Part shown: piece after piece, positions 9,632 to 21,747 of the stretch
Layout: each line of letters starts with the position of its first letter
Position numbering within the stretch: position 1 is the first letter of the stretch
Assembly (NCBI GenBank): GCA_037833965.1
Contig: AP031353.1
Span: 25,980,501 to 26,044,500 of the forward strand
Direction of reading: 5' to 3'
Source of the DNA: Marchantia polymorpha subsp. ruderalis
Lineage: Eukaryota > Streptophyta > Marchantiopsida > Marchantiales > Marchantiaceae
DNA length: 64,000 bases
Made by a program: the position numbers and the translations under genes
The notes under the pieces: generated by a model
The model's database searches: none
What the model saw: only the letters and a program-made list of their open reading frames with translations
What the model was told of the DNA's origin: nothing

Positions 9632-11563
9632 CTGCTCTGTGGCTGCTACGCCTGTGGGTCCCTATCAGTGGACTAACCTTTACGACCGACTTACGTGAAG
9701 TTACGTCGTGCCTGCACAAAGTATACGAACAGTTGCGTGCAGAACTTTCACAGAAGAACTGAGCTCAAAGTATGCCGCCACTACACAACTCAGTTTTGAT
9801 AGATGCGCTAATGATGGGGTCAATCCACCTTGGACTAGAACCACAGAAGAAAAATCTTGTCAGACTCGAGAACACCAATTCACTTCTTTTCACTGATGCA
9901 AGATCTACAGCTGCTGTCAACCCATGTCACGTAAGAGCAGAGGAGGGCCTGCCATCGAACAAGGTTTTTAAACATCGATTGCGGATTCCTAAGCGAACAC
10001 CACCACTGTTACAGCTTTCAACAATAATCGGAGTTGACTAACATCAGCGTGATGCCGGTATCGATTGTTCCAATATCTCTGAATGATCGATTTCTCCGCG
10101 AGGTTGGGAAAGCCGAGTCATGGTCGTGGTGGCAGAGAATCTACACTCAAATTTCCAGTTTCTTTTCACATACTCATTACGTTGGGAATTTTCAATGTTT
10201 CATGAACTGCATGGTATTTCATCATCACAGATTACGTCGTGTACGATCTACCTGCACCATTTGTGTCGGGAATCCACGATCCCAAATGAGCCGAGTTGCG
10301 TTGATGATCTTTCATACGCATTGACTTCAGTCCGTTACGAAGTTGGTCGATCAGTCTGTTTTTATACATCATACGATTCCTATTTGTGCGTTCCAGTGTG
10401 AAAGTTGCAAAAGTTGCAAATGATGTCGCAATCATAAGGGCCTAGATGGGCTTGAGGATCCATGCTTTCTGCTACATTACTTCTGATCAGATGAAAGCGT
10501 CGCACATTTCTGGCCACTGGTATCTTTTCCCTCTTTGTGCATCGTATCAGAAACGTGCCTAAATGCCAAAAGCTGCATCTGTGTGCGCCTACTGTCCCTG
10601 TCATGTAATCCTATTTAACAAAAAAGGTTTCGGCCACATTAGTGGCGAGTGACGGGAGCGAACAGAAGGCGGTGACTACTTTTTCGCATGTTTTGGGTCT
10701 ATACTTACCACACTTGAAATTATTTCTTCTAAAGATAAAAAAATTGATTTTGAAATTGTGGATTATTTTGGAATCTAACTTCAACGCTAACAGTTTAAAA
10801 ATTTGATATATTTTCTGTTTTCAGTAAAAAAACTGGACTTGGTTCTATCTGAACCTAGTTAACACTTTATGAAGATGTGCACAAATGAGATGAAGTTACT
10901 ATGTACACATTAATTCCATAGTGTCACTTTTTCACTCCATGAAAAGTCTAAACGACCATGTCTAGACTTGTTGTCTATCATTATGAATGTGATACTATGG
11001 ACATATCGACATGTTTTCTTTTTCTATTTCTCTCATTATGACGTCTTTGTTATATTCAAAGTATGTTATGTGTATATGACATTGGCTGTAAGATTGATTC
11101 CTTGTCAGAACTTTTTAAACACCATCTTGTTGTCCATAATCGCAGCAATCGATATAGGACATTATAGTTTGAAACAATATTCAAAACATAAGATATTGAT
11201 CGGGCTTGATTGCAATGATGCATGCTATTGGGAAGACCGGGAATTAAAGCGATTGAAAACAAACATTTCGTCTTTGATCCATTCAATAGATGGTTTTTCC
11301 TTTCGTCTTTTATATTCATCGATAACCAAGATAATTTTACTGTAGATTCTTTGGAGTATCAACCAACAAATCCTTCATCATTATTTCTATTTGATGTGCA
11401 CATCCGCATCATGTGGTTTGTCAATGAAATATGAAGATTTTTATTTAGTCAGATTATTCATCTTCTATTTTTCAAAAGTTATCTGAGGTGGCTAAATGTG
11501 TTGCTAGAGAAAATATTATATTGTAACTTAACCAAATACTTGATCACGCTGATTACAAAGGTA
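9632..11563. other. Intergenic, no supported gene
   Basis: There are several overlapping short ORFs on both strands (for example 9772-10041 and 10968-11345) but no recognisable domain and no consistent exon structure. Part of 9160-10600 is less AT-rich than its surroundings and could be a low-copy gene remnant. I cannot name it. Confidence 0.4.
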
Positions 11564-11920
11564 TTACTCATCTCTCTTAATACTCTTAACTCTATTGTTG
11601 AGATGTTTCTTTTTACTTTCTTGCTTTTTTGTGGTGAGCTTTCTTCTTAGACTTCTTTTCTTGATGCAAGTCATCATCATCACTATCATATTCTGTATTA
11701 TAGCTATTTTGAATAGAATTAGTGTCATCTGTGCTGCTGTCATGTGAACTCGAAACACCACTAGAGTATCTGCTCTTCTTCTTTCTCCTGCTTTTGCTTC
11801 TCTGTGAAAGTAATTCAACATATATATGACTATAAGACTCCATCTTGTTCACTGCAGTGGCTCAAACTGAGAAACATAATTTTCATCTAACAAGAAAAGA
11901 GTTCATTAGCCAACGGTGCT

Positions 11921-12355
11921 TCAGCTCATCATTGGGGTCAGTGGACGTTTCTCAAACAGACAATAGAAACACTGCATCAACTTTTTCATGATTTCATGTT
12001 TTTTCATCTTCAAGATTCCTAGTTTTTTAACAACCTTTCTCTTCTCCCAACTAGGCCTGAATTCTCTTTTGAAAGCAACAACAAATGTCTCCCATGCATT
12101 CTTAGTGTCATCTGGCAAAATCTTGTACCACTTCCTTGCCTCATCTACAAGGAAATAACTGGCAGATGTTAGGGAATTCACCATTGGCATTAGCCTTAGC
12201 CGAAAAATTTCAAATCACTCATCAGGGCTATCAATGGATCCTCCTTTGAAGTCCTTGTACGTGAACTTGGACTTGGATTGAGCTATGAATGTCCCTTAAA
12301 CGCCACCTTCTCCATTCATCATGGTCAGCAAAGCTACAAACTTCTATTCTTCGGC
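11921..12355 (-). pseudogene. Ty3/gypsy-type retrotransposon gag fragment
   Basis: The minus-strand frame reads ...SPDE*FEIFRLRLMPMV, then YFLVDEARKWYKILPDDTKNAW and FVVAFKREFRP. This is the usual order of the retrotransposon gag core: a D-E-W-F...L lead-in, A..WY..L, then W..F...F...F.P. The stop after SPDE stands where the family has Trp, as expected from TGG to TGA decay. Further stops lie upstream, at about 12300-12360. The lysine- and serine-rich frames at 11564-11852 downstream may be the gag tail. No LTR, protease or polymerase was found. Confidence 0.65.
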
Positions 12356-12851
12356 CTCTAGTTGTGGTAAAACTGGACTCCTTGGGTGCCAACTGCTCCA
12401 AGACCTGTGATTTGCCCTCCCCTGCAATCTTATGAATTTCTTCAGATTGGGAGAAAGAAGATTCAATTTTCCCTAGTGAGTGTTGACTCCTGGTAGATAG
12501 AAAACAAGCACATCAGAAGTTAGATTTTTCAGGTCAGTGCTCATAAATGAAAATATTATCAGAGCAACACCAACTCCAAGCCTTCGCTGTATCCGGCAGC
12601 AACGCCAATAAACACATGTCAGGCCTTGGAAAGGAGGTTAGATGGTAGAATCATATTCAATCTCTGAGTGCCTAAATTGAGGTTTTTGGATACTAAAGGG
12701 ATGCTACTTGTGCTTATTTTTCTATTTTGCAACTAGTAGGTGCATCTTTTACTCGATCATTTAAACTCACAAAGAATTAGATCAACCAAGGCAATCAAAA
12801 TTCAGCAACACCTTTTGGTTTTTACCACTAAGCTTGCCAATAATTAGATTA
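12356..12851. other. Intergenic, probable repeat remnant
   Basis: No gene was seen. The stretch lies between the gag remnant and element B. It is likely to be decayed retrotransposon sequence, but no motif proves this. Confidence 0.35.
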
Positions 12852-15800
12852 TGTAATAACAGATAATTACCGAAATGGAACATAATGGTAAAACTTCGAT
12901 TCCACGAGGACAGAAACAGTCTAGAGAACCAAGAAATGTCACGTATTAACAGTTTATTAAAAATTGTTACTTCTTAGACACATGTCACTACCAAAACACG
13001 CTGCAAGTGCTAAGTCTGAAGGCATCGCATTGCAAGGTGGAATCACACTCAATCCTGAAATTCATCGAATAAGACCCTACAGAAGCCGCACGTGACTCTA
13101 CAATTGATATTCAGGGGGAAAAATTCCCAAGATTACACACTTCGCCGGCTGCACCGAGCTTCCAATGTACAAGTTTGCTTCAATCCTGAGCTACACTATG
13201 CACCACTCAGAACATCCAAATTGGACTCTCTACTTCAAATGCGGTATCTTCGACAAACTGAAGCAACTCACGCACGGTGACAAAACGCACAATTCACTAA
13301 CGCACGGAGAATGTAGACTGAAAACTGAAAAATTAACTAATGAAAAAGCCTCCCAAGGTAGAGCCTTGAGCCTCTTATTTCTAACTAACACCCTGAGATG
13401 TCACTCGCTGTGATGCGAGCCCCCAACAGACGCGACGCCGGCTGACCCGGTAGTTACCACGCCCACTGAGTTCCTATCTACTCCTATCGTACGTAGGGCG
13501 GCTGATAGTTCTAATTCTACATTCTCCTTCGTCTCCTCCAAATCAAAGATGAACGAATTGAGCTTCCTACCTAATTTTCACTGTCCAACTACACCGCTAG
13601 CTACCAAATCCGTCACCCGGCGCTCCAGCTCACTCAACTTAGTTCACTTAAACGTTTGGATCTCCCACTCCACATAACCACAAAGACATCGGTTTACCTT
13701 CGCGCCCAATGCAGCATCCATCTATCCAACTAATTGCTACTTCTTCGCCTCCGTCTCAAACAATCTTGCTTCGGCCGAGATCAACTGCTCTTCAACTGTT
13801 GACAGTTGAGACCGCATTTCGCTGCAATCTACATCCAATCTCTTCCTTTGCTCTAACTCCAAAGACCTAGCAGCTTTGCAATTCACCAACTCCTTTGCCT
13901 TCGCCTCCAATTCAGCTGCGTGCAATTGATCGCGCGTCGCTAGAGTTCCAGTCAACTCCTCCGCGCGCTTCAATTCTCTCTCGATTCCCTTCTGGAACAC
14001 TTCCACCTAGTCCTGAAGCTCCACCGTCATCTTCTAAGCATTGCTGAGGTAGTTCTGAAGATCCACGTACTCGAGCTTTGCCTTTGTATGAATGTCCTTC
14101 TCCGCTGCTAAACTACTCCAAAGTTTGGCACACTCATACTCCGTTTGCCGAAGTTGCTTCTCCCGCTCCTGCAAGGTAGCCTTCACGGTTGCACACTCAG
14201 AGGTCAAGCTCGCCACTCTTTTGGCTACCTTCACAGATGCGGCCATCTTCGCCCGCGTCGTGCTACATGCAAACTATACGTAGGATCCAGCTATTGCTGG
14301 CTTAGCGTACTTCGTCATCTTCCTATCCAAGTATTTGACCAAGGGAGCTCGTCCAACATGTCCGCTGCACTGAGCCCGGCCGACTTGGATTCATTGGCCG
14401 AAGATTCTTCGCAACAGTCCAAATTGACTGCACCCGAAGACACCTGCCCCAAAGGCATTGGTTGTTGCTCCGCCATATTTCTCCTCACGTCCTCTATTAC
14501 ACGATCTACGAGTTCTTCAAGCAAATTGAGGTCCACGGTCGTGTCTGCGAACTCCACGGATACCTCTGAATACTCCTTGCTCTAATGCTTGTACACAGGT
14601 GGTTGCTTCGGAGGTCGACGTCACTTACTTGAGGTCTCCACCTCTGTATCACCTCCTTGCTCTTCTCCTTCCTCGAGTGGATCTTCCACGGGCACTACCA
14701 AAGGTCTCCATTATGAAGGCCGAAGGTCCTCCGCCGAAGATCATTCGTCGTCGGTTCCTACTTCGTCCGGTTCTATCTCGGCTCACTCTTCCAAAGATTT
14801 CCGACTCTAGAACGCGGTCTCGCTACACTTAGTGCTATCTTCTTCCTCAATCAACGACCGTCGTGTCTTCATCTTACTACGAGCACGCACATTTGTCGAT
14901 CTCATCTTTGTGGAAATTGGACTTCGGACCAGCAACTCTGCTTACGGATCAATTAACTCCGAAGTCGTGACACACTGCAATTTCCTTCTCTTCTTCGGAC
15001 GTTCCTCAACTGCCTCCTCTGATTTGTCAACATTGGCTGAAGGCAATGCCAGTGCAATGTCGTACTCCTTGTTGTCAACTTCATTGCCTTCCAGCGCCTC
15101 TTCGTCGTCCGCTGTCTTCGTCTCAAGCGGAAATCACTTCTGCTCGGCTACAGTCAGCAAACCCATCCCTCTGTAAAAGTTGATAAAGAACGGGGACAGA
15201 TAATTCACTGATCCCTCAAATGTCTCGCCAATGTGCTGGTGTGTAGTCCCCCATAGGATAGGCTTTCCTACCACCGCGTCGTCATGTAAGTCGTTCGCGA
15301 AGGCCCAAGGATCTGCATCAGAGCCACCGCTACATTCCTGCACAACCGATCACAATACTCCGTCGTCCAGTACGTGTTCTTGCGCGAACGAGGTTTCTTG
15401 AATAGCTGCGCAAAAGTCTTTTCTTCCGCGCATATCATCTTCACACTATCACTGTCAAATGTGTAATCTCCATCTTCTCATGCGCACGGTCCCAAGACCT
15501 TTGCCCAATCCTCAATAGTCCAGATCGCTGGATTGCCACTTAGTCCCTCACCTTTTGGTGCGTGTCGGTCGTGTGTACTATTGCCACGCAAATCCAATTA
15601 CATTCCCACAGCAAAAAATTGAGCTTGGCAGCTACCAGCTCGTTGCGATACGCTCTCAATCCAAATCTTGGCACCTTCAATCCTTATAATCAAAGTCTCA
15701 AAGATCTCCTCATCACTGCGCTCTCAATTTCTCACTCACGGATCTCTCTGAGCTCTAAATTTGCGAATGCACTCTTGCGGAATGTCGACGCTAAACCCTC

Positions 15801-16248
15801 ATTTCTCCCAATGTAATTCGATGCCCTAACGGCATCGTAAACTCGTGCAAATTGACGGTACAAGTGTTTCAATTTCTTACTTGGTTCGGCGCCATCTTTT
15901 ACTTTGCCAAAGACTTTTTTTATGTAACACCGAAGGTGCTAACGTTGAAGTCCAAAGACTCTTTGCAGAAGGCAGTACTACGACTTGGTCAAAGCAAGTA
16001 CTCCATTGCATACCTTCGTAGCTCAGGATTTCCTTGCCCAATTCCAGCATTCTTGGACTCGTTGGAACGAACACGCCAAGCTCTATCTACTAGGATCATG
16101 TCTATCCACTAATTTCACTCAACGTATACTCCAAAATTCACTATATACTCCTCTTCTGACTATTTCTATTCTAAAAGTTTGAAATTAATAGTCCTTTACT
16201 TCCCAAACTTCATCTTTTTAAAGAAAATGAAAAAAACTAGTTACCACA
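12852..16248 (-). mobile_element. Element B: decayed member of the A/B/C family, TSD GATTA/TATTA
   Basis: The left end is TGTAATAACAG and the right end AGTTACCACA, with 5-base flanks GATTA (12847-12851) and TATTA (16249-16253), one mismatch. Internal order matches A and C: one copy of the trailing unit, including ATTGATATTCAGGGGGAAA and AATGCGGTATCTTCG blocks, then ORF remains on the minus strand, then an AT-richer leader. At about 3.4 kb it is shorter than A and lacks the second trailing unit and most palindromic leader motifs. Many CG to TG/CA changes make it the oldest-looking copy. Confidence 0.75.
13500..15800 (-). pseudogene. Remains of the element ORF in B
   Basis: Minus-strand fragments line up with the protein of elements A and C. 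At 15134-15343 a fragment reading GKPILWGTTHQ...GSVNYLSPFFINFYRGMGLLT matches GTPIHWA...LSPFLINFY. At 13737-14246 two fragments hold the coiled-coil part (Leu/Glu/Lys/Arg-rich heptads, for example ELEAKAKELVNCKAARSLEL). Stops and frameshifts separate them, so no full protein can be made. The spacing is that of A, but the proline-rich middle is much reduced. Confidence 0.7.
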
Positions 16249-16884
16249 TATTACACAATCATCATCCATCAAAGCATATCACATGAGAACAATCAAAATT
16301 TCATCAAAGGGACATTTATATTAAAAAAAAAAAAAAAAACACTTCCATCACAAAGCTAATCAACTAAGGATTTCAAGCCAAGCGTTGATCCATCACACAG
16401 AAATGAATCAAAACGTTAGTTATACAATAAAATGGCATGCCATAGAATCCTTCCTTTGTCCTAAAGTCTAACTTAAGTCCAACTTAGAGTCCAAAGGCCA
16501 ACTTGCTAATCAATGCTTGAAATCAATCACTTGCTAGCTTACAAAGCTATGGCAGAAACTCTAGGTTGGATAGCTAAGCTAAGCTATAGAGTTGAATACC
16601 TTCCAATCTATTATGGAGCTTGACGAACTATTATTATTGGGAATTAGATTTGATATATCTTTTGTCCAAGGAATAAGAATCAGGGTTGGATCTATGTTAG
16701 ATTACTTGCTCTTAAAAATCCCAGCCAGATTTATTCTTATTTGTCGAGCAACTAAAATGGTTGAGCATCAAATGTCTATGAGTGGATGGAAGAGTGCTTG
16801 TCTTGCTCTGATATCTTTTTACTAGATTTACTCTACTAAAAGGCTAAAGTGGCCTTCATTTCTCTTCTTACAAAGCATGCAATC
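16249..16884. other. Short spacer between element B and the copia LTR
   Basis: AT-rich with no gene. It contains a run of 17 A residues (16323-16339) that could be the tail of an old retroposed sequence. Confidence 0.4.
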
Positions 16885-17105
16885 TGTTGAGTTTAGCTCC
16901 GTTTAAGAAGTAACCTTAGGTTTAGTTATATATAGCTAGATTGGTCGCTGGTGTTGGTTATATATACCTAGGGTCTTTGTATTACCAGACAGAATGTTCA
17001 GCATAATTTCACGATGCAGTTTTTGGTGGACGTAGCCCTTTGTGAAGAACCACGCTACATCTTGGTGTCCATTACTTACTGTTAGTTGCGTGTTTTGCAT
17101 TTACA
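16885..17105 (+). repeat. 5' LTR of the copia-type element
   Basis: A 221-bp repeat beginning TGTTGAGTTTAGCTCCG and ending GTGTTTTGCATTTACA. It matches the interrupted 3' LTR along its whole length, including the TATATATACC and CACGATGCA blocks. It is preceded by target duplication CAATC and followed two bases later by the primer site. Confidence 0.9.
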
Positions 17106-17107
17106 AT

Positions 17108-17119
17108 TGGTATCAAAGC
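17108..17119 (+). other. Primer binding site for initiator tRNA-Met
   Basis: TGGTATCAAAGC differs at one base from TGGTATCAGAGC, the primer site usual in plant copia elements, which is complementary to the 3' end of initiator tRNA-Met. It lies 2 bases after the 5' LTR, as expected. Confidence 0.85.
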
Positions 17120-17745
17120 AAGTTTTGATTCAAAATTTGCTTCAGAAACTCTTTTGATTTGAAAATTTTGTTTGATAATTGTGTTTTTCAATTGGCATCT
17201 TTTTCTTTTTTTGATCATTTTTTTTAAGTGAAGTAATACTCGATTTAAAAATAATTTTGGTTCAAAAAATTGACTGTGTTTGGACTTGTTGACTGTTTTT
17301 TTGAAGATAATGTTAATGTTTTCTTCACCTTGTATAGAGATTTGTCACAAGGAGACAAGTAGAGACCGCAGCATGAATTGTGCAGATTAAGATTAGCTGG
17401 AGGTCTTCTGCTTCTTGCGCTCGAAGGACCTCCTTGGAAAATTTCCATCAAAAGTTTGAGGGTGTCTTTTTGCTGTAGTTGGATTTGAGTGCTAAGAAGG
17501 AGCCATACTTGCTTGCTTCTCATGATAGCAGCGGATCAGAGACGTCAATCTCTTGTGGTGAACAGACAGAGGTTGTAGGCAGCAGGAACATGTCATAGCT
17601 CTGATCGATAGTTTTTCCGTGAGAGCGAAGGCAAAGAAAAAGCAAGAAGTCAAGGCCTCCCTTCGAGTAAGGACATTCATCAATATTTTCATCAGCACTT
17701 CCTTGGAGAATATCGAGGCTCCCTTGATCCGATTTTCTTGGAACT

Positions 17746-18756
17746 ATGAGCAAAGAAGAAGGCTTGGGGCTATTAGCTTGTGCTATTGAAAATGGTTGTG
17801 ATGTAGGCGCGTATAGATTGGGATTAACGCTACATTTTGAGTTTTATACGGATGGAAATACCCTAGGGGAGTATGATGTGAAACCTCACTCAAAAGCCTC
17901 TAGGTTGCAGGTTGTGCACATCTCAGATTTGCATCTACGACCAGAGAATGATCTTGAGCTGTTGAAGAAGCTCACAAATCAACATAAGGTGCCTCCTAGT
18001 GTTCGCTTCTCTTTGGTAACAATGATTAGATTTGTTAGAACGTTTATTTCTCTCACAAGCTAGAGCCAATACCTCAGTATACGATTACTTGTCTTCATCA
18101 TCTTGCTGCAGTCAAATCTTGATCACAAAGATTTGACGTCATTTTTCACCAACAAGCCCGAATTTGTGAACGAGTTGGCTATTGTGTTACGTTGTAAGGA
18201 CACAGTCCCTGCGGATATCATGATTCTTGTTATGCTTGCTTTAGCAGTCTAGTCACAAGACATACCTCGATAGTCGAGTGTGCTCACAATTATCAATGCG
18301 GGTGGTCATAGAGGTATCTTGCCTAGTCTGATGCAGAAGGCAATCAATTTTATTACTGGTGGTACAGGATGCTGTTCGGTTGCGATTGTGAAAGTTTTGC
18401 TCTTTCTTGTCATTGTCTTGGTTTTTTCATCCTCTGGTTGTGCCGCCCTGAGGGAAGTAAGTCTAATACCCACTCTGCTTCTGTTGCAAAAAGATATGAA
18501 TCATCAACACACTCATATTGTTAGCTTAGCGGTTCACATTTTGGAGTCGTTTATGGATTACAACAATCCTGCTGGTATCATATTTAGAGATTTAAGAGGC
18601 TTGTATGACACTATTGTTAGGTTAAAGCTTGAAGTTAGTCAGGTCAAGAAAGGAGCTACGAAGGAGAAGGAGTTGCAAGTGAAAAGCTCCCATGATCGAG
18701 GAATGGGATTATTAGCAAACTGCTCTTGTGGAGTTAGAGACTTTGATATCGTATGA
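17746..18756 (+). pseudogene. Captured fragment of a UPL1/UPL2-like HECT E3 ubiquitin ligase
   Basis: One frame runs for about 337 codons with three in-frame TAG stops (18061, 18250, 18271) and no frameshift or intron. It reads KEEGLGLLACAIENGCD, LTLHFEFYTDG, DLELLKKL..KVPPSVRFSLVT, then after the stops FFTNKPEFVNELAIVLR, VLTIINAGGHRGILPSLMQKAI, SSSGCAALREVSLIPTL and HIVSLAVHILESFMDYNNPAG..FRDLRGLYDTIVRLK. This is the order of the N-terminal (DUF908/DUF913) part of plant UPL1/UPL2, giant ubiquitin ligases whose HECT domain is absent here. The stops at 18250 and 18271 fall where the family usually has Gln, so they fit C-to-T decay. The lack of introns suggests capture through an mRNA intermediate. 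It lies between LTRs in the sense direction of the retrotransposon. Confidence 0.85.
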
Positions 18757-18794
18757 TATGGTATCAAAGTCTTTGACTAGTGATACCATATCAT
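18753..18794. repeat. 14-base perfect inverted repeat after the UPL fragment
   Basis: ATGATATGGTATCA (18753-18766) is the exact reverse complement of TGATACCATATCAT (18781-18794), with a 14-base spacer that can itself pair (AAAG/CTTT). It sits where the recognisable UPL reading frame ends. Confidence 0.85.
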
Positions 18795-18799
18795 CATAG

Positions 18800-20707
18800 T
18801 TATCTTCTTCAGACTCTACTCCAAGACAAGCCTGACACCGACGCCTTCAACGTACAGTCTAGCAAATCCTCAGTTGAAATCATTGCATCAAATGTTACTA
18901 CTCGGTCAGCTAGCTAGCAGTGAGCGAGTGAGTGTTTGCTTATCGACGTGGGTGGGATTATCAACAAAGCCGCAAAGGGAGGGAGAGAATTGAGTGGTTG
19001 TTATGAAAATAAAATTTCACAACCTTTCCTTGTGAGAGCAATTTGATCCTAAGCGAGAAGTTAGCAATCCGAGCGGTGCGGCCGTAGGCCGCGCATGACA
19101 GAGCGCCGCTCGGTATCCGGCCAACTTCTTGGACAAAGACTTGCATGGTGGATGGAGCAGCGGCTCCTTGGTGGCAGGGCGGAATTAGGAACTAAGGCCG
19201 AGGGCCGAGGTAATGTAAATTTACAGGCAGAGTGCATTTACGTCGGCGACCCTCCCATCCCCTCCCTCACAAAACGCACGGCAGGGTGACGTCGTGATCA
19301 TCCCGGCCAACTGTGATTGTCAGATAATTGGTATAGTGGGTAACTGCGATAGACGGGCAGTCACAATCGGCCAGGCAAATTGCGATAGGCAGAATAATCG
19401 TGGTTAGCAGGGCAATTGCGGTCGAAAGACATTTGACAAAGATTGTTGACGATGACGGTTCAAAACGGGCTTCCGGGGCGTCAGTTGATACTCAATTGTG
19501 AGTAGCCACATGGACGGCAATGGTGACGGTATAAAAACGACGGTTACGGTTATTTGTGGACGTAATCTATGGCGGATCACAATAACAGTTAGTCACGGGC
19601 GACGTTGATGGACAGTCACGAGCAACGGTCACGCACAGCTACGTGGCGGACAAACTAGACAAGTCCATAAGGCCGTCAAGTAAAGTCCGTCTGAAATATT
19701 CTATATGTCAAGAATATTCTATTCTTTCGAGAGAAATTTTTATTTGTAAATATACCGTTCAATAAAATCTTATTCAGAATATAGGCAAAATGGGTATTGT
19801 TGGAAAGATGTCAATGCGATTAGTGCATTTGAACCATTTTCAGGAAGTGAAAGAAAACTCAAAAGGAGTATATCGCCAAGGAAGCTATTTTTGATATATA
19901 GATCTTTTGACGGGCTGAGATAATAACACTATATGAGTATCCAGACCAAGGAGTATGATAATCTAGTTCACGATGTGTGATGTTTACGGATTACAGGTTA
20001 TGGGATCAAATATCTTGAAAGGTTCGTGTCAGTATTGATGTTTCTTTCAATGAGGCCTAGATCATTGAAAGAGGGGAGGAGTTCTCAAGGTTTCCGTATT
20101 GACAACAAAAAAACTCCACTCATGGATATGGTTGTGGGATAATTTGATCATTATGTGATTAATGATCAAGAAGAAGTATCGGTACTGGTAAAGTTTTTGA
20201 ACACATAATTGAGCTAGTCAAGATTGCCTTTAGACTCTGGTTATAGAAATAGTCGACATTGACGGTAGAACTCAATTGAGCTGATGCGTTGATTCAGCTG
20301 AAAGTTATTATTTTTGAGAGTTTCAGGCGACATTGTGCTATAATGTAGGTTGTACATGGGGAGCATGGGTAGAGTTTGCTAGCATGGTATCTTCAGTTAT
20401 CCCTTTAATTCTAATTCATTAATTCTATAGCTTAATTCTTATTAACTCTCGTTTAAAAAGGGGCATTGTTTTAGGTATCTTCTTAGAACTTTTTGCGGAG
20501 TAATTATATATGTTGCAAGACTTATGTTCCCTTCATGCTAGCAGGTTTTTTAATCACCTCTTTATGTTATTACTCTATCTTGTGATGACTACAGCTTAAA
20601 TCTATGTAGCTTTTGTGTAAAGAGAGATCTTGTGTTAAGTTTCCGTCTAGAACTTCCCGCTGAGTAATAAAATAGACTTTGAGGTTACAATTTCCTTAAC
20701 ACAAGTT
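18800..20707. other. Unrecognised interior of the copia-type element
   Basis: No protein motif of a retrotransposon was recognised. The part at about 19080-19660 is less AT-rich and holds many loosely repeated CGGTNACGGT / GGCGGACAA / CAGTCACG-like words, as if derived from an old tandem array. The remainder is AT-rich and has no long ORF. Confidence 0.4.
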
Positions 20708-20718
20708 AAGGGGGAGAT
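20708..20718 (+). other. Polypurine tract of the copia-type element
   Basis: AAGGGGGAGAT lies directly before the 3' LTR start (TATTGAG), in the position of the plus-strand primer of LTR retrotransposons. Confidence 0.8.
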
Positions 20719-20743
20719 TATTGAGGTTAACTCCGTTTAAAGA
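20719..20743 (+). repeat. 3' LTR, first part (before element C)
   Basis: TATTGAGGTTAACTCCGTTT followed by the target site AAAGA. It matches the first 25 bases of the 5' LTR. Element C begins at the next base. Confidence 0.85.
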
Positions 20744-21747
20744 TGTAATAATGCACCAAAGGCTAAAACTACAGTATAGTAGCAAAAGGTCGAACCCACA
20801 GGGACAGAGGCAACACACAGAGTACAAAGTGTCACGTTTTAACAGACTATTGAGGAGTTTGAATTCTCAAGCGACTGTAACTCCCAGAAATACTGCAAGT
20901 GCTCAACTCGGAGGACGCACGGTGCAGCGTAGTTCACTCAACACACACCTGAATCTATAGAAACACAACTCAGAGGTCGTTTAGGACCTCTACTTAAGAT
21001 TTCAGGGGGAAAGTCTCTCACGAGTACATTCAGCGAATTTGCAGGTAGTGACTCCCAACTCGGCTTTTACAACCCTTTCACTAGTTTCTGCTAGCACAGG
21101 GCACCCGGTTTGGACTTCCTACTTCAGATGCGGTATCTTCGTCAAACCGAAGTCACTCACACGCGGTGAACAACACACTCAACTCACAAAACGCACAAAG
21201 AACACAGGTCCGAACTGAGAAACTCAATTGAGAAAAGATCCAGTAGCACACCATAACAATTTATTGACGAGTTTGAATTCTCAGGCACTAATCATTCCCA
21301 GAAATACCACAGAGGTTTGCCCCGAGGGCGCCTTCTGTAGCGTAACCTGAATTACAACCAAGGCTTAGTCGAAGTAACAAAACTTCACTTTGGCATTCAG
21401 GGGAAACATCCCGAACGAGTACAATCAGGAACAATCACCCGAAGGTGTAAGGACGAACTACTCAAGTATCTAACCAATTACTAGCTCTGAGCATTCAGCA
21501 TTCACCCGCAGGTGTAGATCCAAACTGCTCAAGTATCTAACCAGTACACTGGCTCTGAACATTCGGCCGAAGGCCTTCAGCTACAAAATGCGGTATCTTT
21601 GTGAAGCTGTAGCTCCTCTTGCGCGGTGACAGAGTGAAAGACACAAACGCGCAGAGAAAACGAGTTCCTAAACTGAACTTCCGAAACTGGAAAATCTCCC
21701 AAGGCCAACGCTAAGATCCTAACTACCTAACACTACTACTCTACGCT

